Source of the DNA: Bombella favorum
GTDB taxonomy: Bacteria > Pseudomonadota > Alphaproteobacteria > Acetobacterales > Acetobacteraceae
Reading direction: 5' to 3'
NCBI RefSeq assembly: GCF_014048475.1
Contig: NZ_NWUS01000002.1
Span: 1 to 64,000, forward strand
Length of the DNA: 64,000 nucleotides
Shown here: positions 26,208 to 34,103 of the stretch, piece after piece
Numbering within the stretch: position 1 is the first letter of the stretch
How the letters are laid out: each line of letters starts with the position of its first letter
The notes under the pieces: model-generated
Told to the model about the DNA's origin: nothing
Seen by the model: only the letters and a program-made list of their open reading frames with translations
Databases searched by the model: none
Position numbers and translations under genes: made by a program

Positions 26208-27532
26208 TGTGCCAACCCCATGACGACCAGTACCCCCCCAAGAAAGACTAGCCAGAACACAGATTCCGGTTCCTGCACTGGCGCAAGGGACAGAAGCTCC
26301 GTCACAGAAAGCCGGAGGCTCCGGGCCTGTCGTTGCCCCCGCATCAACAATCGCCTCACACCACGAGGGCGGACAGGCTGCGCTTGCATATAGTCATGGA
26401 GAACATCCAGACCATTCCGCTCACCATCCTCTAGCGGTAGATCCACATCCTGCACGTCTCCTCGCTCTCTACGGGAGAGGCAGCACCAGAGAAGCAGTAG
26501 AATTGCCCAGAAAATCGGTAGAGCCACCATGCTGCCATCACCACCGGAGAGGCGATAGAACCACCCTGCCCACGCTGCCCCATGGCCCGTCAACCAACCC
26601 GCCACTATGCCACAGCCCGACGGCAGCCCCATGGCCAGCAGAAGAACCCACACCAAAAGCCGACGACGCCCGGCCCACAAAGGCAGTGCCGCTTCACCAA
26701 GCACAACCAAACCATCACCGCATGAAAGCCCCATGATGGCCACTCCTAACAAGCAGCCAACCACGGTCCATCCCTCTGTGCTACTGCTCAGCCCCAGAGC
26801 CGCATGAAGACCAACCCACCCCACAACAAACCCCGGCAAAGGTGGAGCAGGAAGCAACAACAAGGCGGCACGAGGCCAGATCACCGCAAGAGATTGGCAG
26901 GCGAGGTCCAGCAAGAGAGCAAAAAGGGCTCCTTCCACGCCAAGAAGCATACCCTGCTGGCGGGAGACCTCTATAACACCCAGCAAAAACACAGGCCGTA
27001 CTAAGCGGCAATACCGGTACAGGGACAGCCGATCCGGCCACGGCCCAGCCATCATACATAGCCCCGCTAGTACGGCCCCACCTGATACCCACCACAACGG
27101 ATGTAGGGCCGCCATGCCACGCCCCAGCCCCAACATCAGCAACAACGCCACCAGTCGGGCGGCCCCGTCACTGCCTGCTCTGCCGGCAGCCCAGAAACAG
27201 ACCGCCATCAAACCCAGCCCACCGAGCCCATCCGGCAACAGGCCATAGCCAATCAGGGCCGGAATCCCCCATACGGGCTGAAATGCCGCCCCGCCTCCCA
27301 TCAAGATGAGCGCAATAGCTACCAGACAGGACACCGCCCCAGCATGAGGAGACAAGGTCAGAGCCAACATAGCCACGACCATACCGGCCATATGGCAGCC
27401 CCCTCGCCGCCAACGAACCAGTGGCACAGAACGCCAAAGGCCACTGACGAAAACACGGACCTCCCCTTCTCCGCAAAGCAGGGCAACCAGAACGACCAGC
27501 AGACAGGCCATGAAAGGGTCATGAAACGGCAT
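26204..27532 (-). CDS. HyfB-like antiporter-type membrane subunit, shortened and diverged
   Basis: About 442 residues of membrane helices with a cytoplasmic loop (RRERGDVQDVDLPLED) before a last helix; HyfB is normally near 670. APPLPGFVVGWVGL corresponds to the family's PPLNGFVSKWL segment, which anchors the alignment. The region before it has no PKxPLxGLxxWLPDAH block and no equivalent buried lysine, so the N-terminal half of the channel seems lost or strongly altered. First gene of the cluster, starting 9 bases after the holC stop with AAGGA seven bases before the ATG. Together with the next four genes it forms an uninterrupted operon. Confidence 0.65.
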   Translation of the reverse strand: MPFHDPFMACLLVVLVALLCGEGEVRVFVSGLWRSVPLVRWRRGGCHMAGMVVAMLALTLSPHAGAVSCLVAIALILMGGGAAFQPVWGIPALIGYGLLPDGLGGLGLMAVCFWAAGRAGSDGAARLVALLLMLGLGRGMAALHPLWWVSGGAVLAGLCMMAGPWPDRLSLYRYCRLVRPVFLLGVIEVSRQQGMLLGVEGALFALLLDLACQSLAVIWPRAALLLLPAPPLPGFVVGWVGLHAALGLSSSTEGWTVVGCLLGVAIMGLSCGDGLVVLGEAALPLWAGRRRLLVWVLLLAMGLPSGCGIVAGWLTGHGAAWAGWFYRLSGGDGSMVALPIFWAILLLLWCCLSRRERGDVQDVDLPLEDGERNGLDVLHDYMQAQPVRPRGVRRLLMRGQRQARSLRLSVTELLSLAPVQEPESVFWLVFLGGVLVVMGLAQ

Positions 27533-27541
27533 AGCCTGTCC

Positions 27542-28036
27542 TTATCTTTTGGCCCAGCCTTTGGCCTTCTGCTGCCAATATGCCATGCGGTATCCAGCTT
27601 GTTTCATCTTTTGCCAGCGCAGGCGAGCGTGCTGAACAGCCTCATCATTATGCCCATCAAAGAGGTCAAATATCCTCGTAAAGCCTGTCAGCTCACCATC
27701 CCACGCCCCATTTATGCGGAACAGAAACGCCGCACCGTTGGGCGATTCATCGCATGCTGTCAACCAAATGGGCTGCCTATCTGCATGCCCCATCGCCTGA
27801 CTGCCATGAGGCAGCCAAACACCAGGAGGGGTAGCCCACAAAGCATCATCCAATGCCGAAACCTGCCCACTATCCTGACAACGAATCACCGCTCGCTCGC
27901 CCGTTTCAAGGGTACGTTCCAGCAATGTCGGCAAGGCTGCCTCGAAGGAGGTGCGTGTCAGATGATAGAACCCCACCTGTACATCCTGCGGCTGATGAAC
28001 CGCTGCCGTGACCTGCCCTTCAGACTGCTCCTGCAT
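27542..28036 (-). CDS. holC: DNA polymerase III subunit chi
   Basis: Clamp-loader accessory subunit that contacts single-stranded-DNA-binding protein. Family features: VGFYHLTRTSFEAALPTLLERTLETGERAVIRC at the N-terminus (here quoted in parts: FYHLTRT, LPTLLERTL), the ALDDALWATPPGVWLPHG block and the C-terminal ARLRWQKMKQAGYRMAYWQQ helix. 164 residues, a usual alphaproteobacterial size with an 18-residue N-terminal extension. AGAGG lies six bases before the ATG. It sits between pepA and the Ehr-like operon on the same strand; pepA-holC is a common alphaproteobacterial pair. Confidence 0.93.
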   Translation of the reverse strand: MQEQSEGQVTAAVHQPQDVQVGFYHLTRTSFEAALPTLLERTLETGERAVIRCQDSGQVSALDDALWATPPGVWLPHGSQAMGHADRQPIWLTACDESPNGAAFLFRINGAWDGELTGFTRIFDLFDGHNDEAVQHARLRWQKMKQAGYRMAYWQQKAKGWAKR

Positions 28037-28146
28037 ACTGTGCCTCTTTCACGAAAGCCCCTGCCAGCCTGCCCCCATAAGGGAGGAAGCCAGCAGGGGC
28101 CAGTCTAGCCATCCCCCATAACGGGGGCGGCCCACTCCTTATCCGA

Positions 28147-29664
28147 TCAGTGCCGGGACGGCCCAGCTTGATGCAGCCGGACGAACTGATCCAGCAGACG
28201 TACGCCAAAACCGCTAGCCCCCTTCGGGGTAATGGCAGTAGCCTTTTCTGCCCATGCCGTGCCAGCGATATCCAGATGTGCCCAAGGCGTATCCCCTACA
28301 AAACGCTTGAGGAATTCTGCTGCCAGAATGGAGCTACCCGGCCGCCCCCCGATATTCTTCATATCGGCAATATCGGAATCAATCCGGCGATTATAGGCCG
28401 CACCCATCGGCATACGCCACAGAGCTTCACCCGTCTCCTCACCAGCCTGCGTCAGCGCATCGGCCAATGTGTCATCATTGCTGAACAGCCCTGCATAATC
28501 GCTGCCCAGTGCTACAACGATGGCTCCCGTCAATGTGGCCAGATTGACCATCAGAGCAGGCTTAAAGGTCTGCCGTGTATAGGAGAGCAGATCTGCCAGC
28601 ACGAGGCGGCCTTCCGCATCGGTGTTCAGCACCTCGATGGTCTGGCCGCTGTGGCTTTTTACAATGTCACCCGGACGCTGCGCTGCGCCGGACACCATGT
28701 TCTCCACCAAACCAACGACACCTACGGCATTAACCGGTGCCTTACGGCGGGCAAGAGCACTCATCACGCCAACAACGGCGGCGGCCCCACCCATATCCAT
28801 CTTCATCTCATCCATGCCAGCGGCTGGCTTGATGGAAATGCCACCGGAATCAAAAGTCACGCCCTTACCGATAAAGGCCAGCGGTGCGCTGTCGGCCTTT
28901 GCAGCCCCTTTATGCCGCATAATAACGGTGAAAGGCGGCTGCTCGCTGCCCTGCGCCACACCGAGAAGAGCACCAAAACCCAGTGCCTCCATCTGGGCAC
29001 GATCCAACACCTCAATCTCCAGCCCCAGAGATTCCAGAGCCTTGATACGCCGTGTGAACTCTTCCGGGAACAGCACATTGGCAGGTTCATTGACGAGGTC
29101 TCGTGTCAGGAAAACACTCTCGCCCAGCCCTTCTAGCTCTTTCCAGGCTGTCTGGGCGGCATCCACCTGTCCGGCCTCTGGCAAGACAATATGGAGGGCC
29201 TTCAGGGCCGGTGTTTTGCTGGTCACTGTTTTGTAACGGTCAAAACGATACCCACCCAGCCGGGCGCCCAGCGCAATCTCTGTGGCCAGGGATGCTTGAT
29301 CAGCCTCCAGCAACAGGGCAGCATCCTGCGCCTCAACAGCACTGGCCTTTAGCAGCTTTACGGCTTCACCACCGGCAGTCCGGGCAGCCGTGCCAGCACT
29401 CTGCGGCTCATCATCCGCTGGAGCACAACCCAAAAGATGGAACTGCGCCACCGGGCCAGCCGGGGCTATCAGGCTGAGGGCCTGCCCTGCCTTACCGGAA
29501 AAGTCCCGCAGAGCCGCAGCCCGGGACAAAGCACCGCCGAGGGCTTCATCATACCGGCGGAACACAGCCCCTTTAGCAAACTCCGCCCCACGACAGAACA
29601 GCACAGCTGAAAGGCCATTCTCACCTTGCGGGTGGGTCTCTACAACAAAAGAAATATCAATCAT
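28147..29664 (-). CDS. pepA: leucyl aminopeptidase (M17)
   Basis: Two-metal cytoplasmic aminopeptidase removing N-terminal residues from peptides. The catalytic core is intact: GKGVTFDSGGISIKPA with the first metal aspartate and lysine, MKMDMGGAAAV, and the signature NTDAEGRLVLAD with the remaining ligands. ITPKGASGFGVRLL closes the protein as in other members. The N-terminal regulatory domain (residues 1-160) is diverged, as usual. 505 residues. In some bacteria PepA also binds DNA and regulates carAB; nothing in the sequence shows that here. 110 bases of GC-rich hairpin-forming sequence separate it from holC. Confidence 0.96.
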   Translation of the reverse strand: MIDISFVVETHPQGENGLSAVLFCRGAEFAKGAVFRRYDEALGGALSRAAALRDFSGKAGQALSLIAPAGPVAQFHLLGCAPADDEPQSAGTAARTAGGEAVKLLKASAVEAQDAALLLEADQASLATEIALGARLGGYRFDRYKTVTSKTPALKALHIVLPEAGQVDAAQTAWKELEGLGESVFLTRDLVNEPANVLFPEEFTRRIKALESLGLEIEVLDRAQMEALGFGALLGVAQGSEQPPFTVIMRHKGAAKADSAPLAFIGKGVTFDSGGISIKPAAGMDEMKMDMGGAAAVVGVMSALARRKAPVNAVGVVGLVENMVSGAAQRPGDIVKSHSGQTIEVLNTDAEGRLVLADLLSYTRQTFKPALMVNLATLTGAIVVALGSDYAGLFSNDDTLADALTQAGEETGEALWRMPMGAAYNRRIDSDIADMKNIGGRPGSSILAAEFLKRFVGDTPWAHLDIAGTAWAEKATAITPKGASGFGVRLLDQFVRLHQAGPSRH

Positions 29665-29880
29665 ATCAAACCTGTTTCATTCTTCCGGTGGGTTGCCTTC
29701 ACCTTTCGGCGTGGCGGCCACTCATCTGTAAAGGCCATTCCTCGCCGCCTGCCCCGGCTAATCAATAACGATGCAGCCTCACATAAGCGTGACGATGGAA
29801 GACGCCCTCTTTTCAGTCCGCCCACCATAGCAGAGAAGAGGAGAAGTGACGAATGCTCCATAATGCGGTAACCTGTTATC

Positions 29881-30672
29881 ATGAATCTTTCCCCCGACAC
29901 CGCCCCGCAAGACCGTGAACTGCTGATGCTGGCTCTGAAAATCGCCACCGAAGCCGCCGGGATCGTGCGGGAAATCCGTAACCGTGGCTTCCGAACCGAA
30001 ATCAAGGCCGATTCCTCCCCCGTGACAGAAGCGGACAAGGCATCAGAACACCACATTCTCGCCCGCCTGCGGGACGCCTGCCCGGATATCCCCGCCATTG
30101 CCGAGGAGGAACATGCTGCAGGCATCCATATCCCAGCGGGAAACAGCTACTGGCTGATTGATCCACTGGATGGCACACGAGGCTTTGCGGAAGGGGGAGA
30201 AGATTTCACCATCAATATCGGGCTGGTCCGCAATAACAGGCCCGTGTTGGGGGCCGTGGCCCTGCCTGCTAGACGGGGCGTATATGGTGGGGGCATCGGA
30301 CAGGGAGCCTTCCAGGTGATTGATGGACAGCACCTCCCCATCCGTACGGCAGAGCCCGGGCCGGATGGCCTACGGGTCATGACGTCTTCTCACCACACAT
30401 CGGAACCACTGCTGAAAAAATGGCTGGCCGGACGACGTGTCCAGTCCGTCACACGCATGGGCTCCGCCGCCAAGATCATCCTCATTGCCGAGGGCAAGGC
30501 CGATTTCTACCCTCGCTTCGGCCCGACCATGGAGTGGGACACCGCCGCCCCGCAAGCCATTCTAGAAGCCGCAGGCGGGCACCTTCTGGATGATAACGGC
30601 CATACACTGCGCTACGGCAAAACAGGCTGGCTCAATCCGCCCTTCTTCTGCACTGGCTATTCGCAAGACTGA
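29881..30672 (+). CDS. cysQ: 3'(2'),5'-bisphosphate nucleotidase
   Basis: Inositol-monophosphatase-fold phosphatase that recycles PAP formed in sulfur assimilation. The lithium-sensitive metal site is visible: SSPVTEADKASE, AEEEHAAG, the IDPLDGTRGF core and the C-terminal MEWDTAAPQAILEAAGG with its metal aspartate. 263 residues. CysQ is preferred to inositol monophosphatase or HisN because of the KADSSPVTEAD and GGGHL/WDTAAP patterns, but substrate preference within this fold is hard to read. First gene of a plus-strand run, diverging from pepA across 216 bases; 53 bases before the Sua5-type gene. Confidence 0.88.
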   Translation: MNLSPDTAPQDRELLMLALKIATEAAGIVREIRNRGFRTEIKADSSPVTEADKASEHHILARLRDACPDIPAIAEEEHAAGIHIPAGNSYWLIDPLDGTRGFAEGGEDFTINIGLVRNNRPVLGAVALPARRGVYGGGIGQGAFQVIDGQHLPIRTAEPGPDGLRVMTSSHHTSEPLLKKWLAGRRVQSVTRMGSAAKIILIAEGKADFYPRFGPTMEWDTAAPQAILEAAGGHLLDDNGHTLRYGKTGWLNPPFFCTGYSQD

Positions 30673-30725
30673 CGTTCCGCTCCTGTTCTGCCCTCTTTCC
30701 ATTTCATAATCCCGGTCTCATCACT

Positions 30726-31778
30726 ATGCCTCACCCTGCCCCTTCCCATCACCGCACAGAACGGCTTGACCAGGACCATGACGGCATCCGGCGGGCCGCA
30801 CGGCTGCTCCGTCAGGGGGGGCTAATCGCTTTCGGGACAGAAACAGTCTACGGGCTGGGTGGGCTGGCCACATCGCAACGGACGGTAGAGCGCATCTTCC
30901 AAGCCAAGGGGCGGCCCTCCTTCAATCCCCTCATCAGCCATTTTGCTTCTGCCGAGGCCGCCTTTGCCGAAGCCAACATGACCATTCCCCTGCGGGACAT
31001 GGCGCACGCTCTCGCCCGAAAGTTCTGGCCCGGCCCATTGACGCTCATCCTGCCGCGCCATGCCGAAAGCCGCATCTCCCAAGCTGTTACGGCAGGGCTA
31101 GAAACGATCGCCGTACGTGTGCCTAAAGGCCGTGCGGTGGAAGAGCTGCTCCGCCTGACGGGGGAACCCATCGCTGCCCCTTCCGCTAATCGGTCCGGTC
31201 GGGTTAGTCCCTCCACCGCACGCCACGTTCTGGACGAGCTGGAAGGCCGGATTGATGCCGTGCTGGATACAGGCCCCTGCACAGTCGGGCTAGAAAGCAC
31301 CGTGCTGGACCTGACAGGCCCCCACCCCATACTTCGCCGCCCAGGAGGGGTAACGCTGGAAGAACTGCACGATATCTGCGGCTCTACCATCGTTGTAGAG
31401 CAGGGGGCAGCAGATGGCAGCACGCCCCGCCCCAATGCGCCGGGGCAGCTATCCTCCCATTATGCACCCTCTCTGCCCGTCCGGCTGGATGCTACCCATA
31501 TTCAACCCGGCGAAGCCTTCCTAACCTTCGGAACCCAACAGACCGAAGGCCCGCAGCCCGACCTTACCCTCAATCTCAGCCCCGATGGCAATGTGGAAGA
31601 AGCCGCCCGCCGCCTGTTTGCAAGCCTACGCCAGCTAGATCAGGCCGCCAACAGGCAAGGGTTGACCGGTATCGCCGTGGCTCCCCTGCCAGAAGCTGGG
31701 CTGGGCCGTGCGCTGAAAGACCGGCTACGACGTGCAGCGGCTCCTCGTCCAGCAGATCAGACATCCCCCCCGGCCTGA
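30726..31778 (+). CDS. L-threonylcarbamoyladenylate synthase, Sua5 type
   Basis: Makes threonylcarbamoyl-AMP for the t6A modification of ANN-decoding tRNAs. The YrdC domain (residues about 20-200) shows FGTETVYGLGGLA, KGRPSFNPLISH, FWPGPLTLIL, the lysine in RVPKGRAVEELL and APSANRSGRVSPS. ILRRPGGVTLEEL and the SSHYAPSLPVRL linker lead to the C-terminal Sua5 domain, so this is the long form (350 residues), as in most alphaproteobacteria. It ends one base before the lptF start, so it is probably co-transcribed with the lipopolysaccharide transport genes. Confidence 0.95.
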   Translation: MPHPAPSHHRTERLDQDHDGIRRAARLLRQGGLIAFGTETVYGLGGLATSQRTVERIFQAKGRPSFNPLISHFASAEAAFAEANMTIPLRDMAHALARKFWPGPLTLILPRHAESRISQAVTAGLETIAVRVPKGRAVEELLRLTGEPIAAPSANRSGRVSPSTARHVLDELEGRIDAVLDTGPCTVGLESTVLDLTGPHPILRRPGGVTLEELHDICGSTIVVEQGAADGSTPRPNAPGQLSSHYAPSLPVRLDATHIQPGEAFLTFGTQQTEGPQPDLTLNLSPDGNVEEAARRLFASLRQLDQAANRQGLTGIAVAPLPEAGLGRALKDRLRRAAAPRPADQTSPPA

Positions 31779-31779
31779 C

Positions 31780-32955
31780 ATGGCCCGGCAGCACGTCCCC
31801 AGAACCGAACATACCAACAGGCTGGATAAGCTTTTTCCCCTGCGGGACCGTTACATCCTCCTACACCTTCTTTTAGGGCTAGCCGCCCTAACAGGGGGAG
31901 CCACCGCTCTGATATGGCTGACCCAGTCGCTGCACTTCATCAGCATGATCGTTCAGCATGGCCTTTCTCTGCTGGCTTTCCTGCATCTAACCCTGCTGAT
32001 GCTGCCATCCTTCATCACTGTCATTCTGCCCGTAACCTGTTTTCTCATTATCCTATGGGTGTATCAGCGACTGGATAATGACCGGGAGCTAACCATCCTT
32101 CAGGCAACAGGACTATCCCCCCTGCGGCTGGCTTGCCCCGGCCTTCTCTGTGCCAGCCTTGCCACCCTGATAAGCTATGGGCTGAGCCTGTGGGGCGCCC
32201 CGCTCGCCTATCATCACTTCCACCGTTATGAGCTAGAAATTCGTAACAGGGCTGCCGCCTTTTTGTTGGAAGAAGGTGTTTTCACGCCCATCTCAAAATC
32301 CATGACCGTTTATATCCGTGAGCGGCGCAGTGATGATAGTTTCGGCGGCATCATGATTGAGGATAATCGGGTTCCGGCCTCCCCTGTTACCATCCTTGCC
32401 GAAGATGGGCTGACAGAACCACACGGCGACATGTTGCGCCTGATCCTGCATAACGGCTCCCGCCAGACCCTCAACCGCCAGACTGGCGAATTGAGTACGC
32501 TGCTCTTTCAGCTTGAAACGCTGGATTTCGGCTCTCCTCATGGTCAGGCCCTTAGCCCGGATGTGGCCGAACTCACCATGACCCAGCTTTTCCACCCTCA
32601 AAACGACCTCCCCATCCACACACGCAACAAGCTGCTCATTGAGGGCTGGACACGCCTGACCGGCCCGCTCGCCTGCCTTGCCTATGGCATGATCGGGCTG
32701 CTCTGCGTCTTGCGGGGGCGGTTTAGCCGTCATGGTAGTATCGTCCGCCCAACAGTGGCCGTTCTGAGCGTTGTCGGGCTGATGATCCTCTCCTTAATGC
32801 TCAAAAATCTGACTGAACGGAACCCTGCCCTTGTGCCCCTTCTATGGCTAGAAGTTGTGTTGCCCATCGTAGCGGGAGGTGGCCTTTTCCTACGGGATGC
32901 CACCCGCCATTACAGGCTATCTGCTTCTCCCACTTCTTCCCCGGCCTCCCGCTAG
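31780..32955 (+). CDS. lptF: LPS export permease LptF
   Basis: Inner-membrane half of the LptB2FG extractor that pulls lipopolysaccharide from the inner membrane. Three N-terminal helices (RYILLHLLLGLAAL, LTLLMLPSFITVILPVT, GLLCASLATLISYGLSL), a periplasmic beta-jellyroll domain (about residues 130-270: GIMIEDNR, LRLILHNGSRQ), then three C-terminal helices ending in LWLEVVLPIVAGGGLF. YQRLDNDRELTILQATGLSP is the cytoplasmic coupling loop. The ATG at 31780 directly follows the upstream stop; an open frame upstream of it is a shadow of the Sua5-type gene. 391 residues. Confidence 0.95.
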   Translation: MARQHVPRTEHTNRLDKLFPLRDRYILLHLLLGLAALTGGATALIWLTQSLHFISMIVQHGLSLLAFLHLTLLMLPSFITVILPVTCFLIILWVYQRLDNDRELTILQATGLSPLRLACPGLLCASLATLISYGLSLWGAPLAYHHFHRYELEIRNRAAAFLLEEGVFTPISKSMTVYIRERRSDDSFGGIMIEDNRVPASPVTILAEDGLTEPHGDMLRLILHNGSRQTLNRQTGELSTLLFQLETLDFGSPHGQALSPDVAELTMTQLFHPQNDLPIHTRNKLLIEGWTRLTGPLACLAYGMIGLLCVLRGRFSRHGSIVRPTVAVLSVVGLMILSLMLKNLTERNPALVPLLWLEVVLPIVAGGGLFLRDATRHYRLSASPTSSPASR

Positions 32956-32984
32956 CCCCGGTACGACAGAGAGGTCTCTCCCGT

Positions 32985-34103
32985 ATGGCTCATTCCGGTT
33001 TTTCCTTCACTCTGGCCCGCTATGTCGGCCGCCGGTTCGTCCTGACAACATGCCTGACTCTACTAGCCCTGACCGGACTCATCTCCCTGTTCGATTTCAT
33101 CGACCTCCTTCGCCGGGCCGCCGCACACCCGGAGGCCGGTCTTTCCCTCGTGCTTGAAATCGCTGCCCTGCATGTCCCCTATTATGTGACCTATATTCTG
33201 CCCTTCGCCATTCTGCTTGGCGGGATCATCTGCTTTTCCCGTCTGGCCCGTTCCTCCGAACTGGTCGTGACCCGGGCTATGGGCATATCCGCATGGCAGG
33301 TACTGATCAGCCCTGCCCTTTGTGCGACCCTGATGGGGGCGGTAGTCAGTGCCGGGCTGTCACCTCTCTCCTCCTACAGCTACGGGCGGGCCGTACAGCT
33401 AGATGAAACATGGCTGCGAGGCCAGCATAACCATGATGCAAATCGATTTTCTGACCTCTGGATAAGGGACGCTGGCAATTCGGCAACTGGGGGAGACATC
33501 ATCTTCCATATTGGCCTGCTGGAACAGCAAGGCCATCTTCTGAAGGGGCAGAATATCACCATCTTCCAACTAAACCGGAACATGACCCTTCAGAACCGGA
33601 TGGAGGTCTCTGATGGACTGCTTTCAGAAGGCTTATGGAGACTCCACAATGTGCTTATTCTTTCCGATGGCCATCCCCCGCAAAGAAAAAATAACTATCT
33701 CTTACCCTCTGGAATCACTACGGAAACCTTAAAACAACGCACCCTCCCCGCTGATGCCCTATCCCTCTGGGCACTACCTGACGTGATTAAACTGTTGCGT
33801 CATTCCGGTTTTTCCACGATACCTTATCGTCTCCACTTTCAGGGGCTATTGGCCCTTCCTATGCTTGCTGTCACCATGACGCTCGTTTCTGCCGGTTTTT
33901 CCATGCGTCCAGCCGGACGGGGGGGAATCGTGCGTATGCTGGGTATTGGCATTGCCGCTGGCTTCGCCCTTTTTGCGGTTTGCAAAATAGCCGAGCAGCT
34001 AGGAAAGTCTGGAGCTTTACCCCCGTTCCCCGCTGCATGGGGGCCGGCGGGGGCCGGTTTGTGTCTCGCTGCGGCGCTGCTGCTGCATTTGGAGGATGGC
34101 TGA
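32985..34103 (+). CDS. lptG: LPS export permease LptG
   Basis: Partner of LptF. TLARYVGRRFVLTT opens the first helix, followed by LSLVLEIAALHVPYYVTYILPF and the coupling loop RLARSSELVVTRAMGISAWQ. The periplasmic jellyroll spans roughly residues 125-260, and three helices end the protein (PMLAVTMTLVSAGFSM). The ATG at 32985 has GAGAGG upstream and gives MAHSGFSF; a longer frame from 32844 is not supported. 372 residues. The stop overlaps the lptD start in TGATG, so lptF, lptG and lptD are translationally linked. Confidence 0.95.
   Translation: MAHSGFSFTLARYVGRRFVLTTCLTLLALTGLISLFDFIDLLRRAAAHPEAGLSLVLEIAALHVPYYVTYILPFAILLGGIICFSRLARSSELVVTRAMGISAWQVLISPALCATLMGAVVSAGLSPLSSYSYGRAVQLDETWLRGQHNHDANRFSDLWIRDAGNSATGGDIIFHIGLLEQQGHLLKGQNITIFQLNRNMTLQNRMEVSDGLLSEGLWRLHNVLILSDGHPPQRKNNYLLPSGITTETLKQRTLPADALSLWALPDVIKLLRHSGFSTIPYRLHFQGLLALPMLAVTMTLVSAGFSMRPAGRGGIVRMLGIGIAAGFALFAVCKIAEQLGKSGALPPFPAAWGPAGAGLCLAAALLLHLEDG

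Noticed and set aside
22158-27532. An active NiFe hydrogenase
   Set aside because: The large subunit lacks all four nickel-ligand cysteines, and no maturation genes (hyp) are visible.
26204-27532. Frameshift as the cause of the short HyfB-like gene
   Set aside because: The frame starts nine bases after holC with a good ribosome site and ends in a four-base overlap with the next gene, leaving no space for missing parts in another frame.
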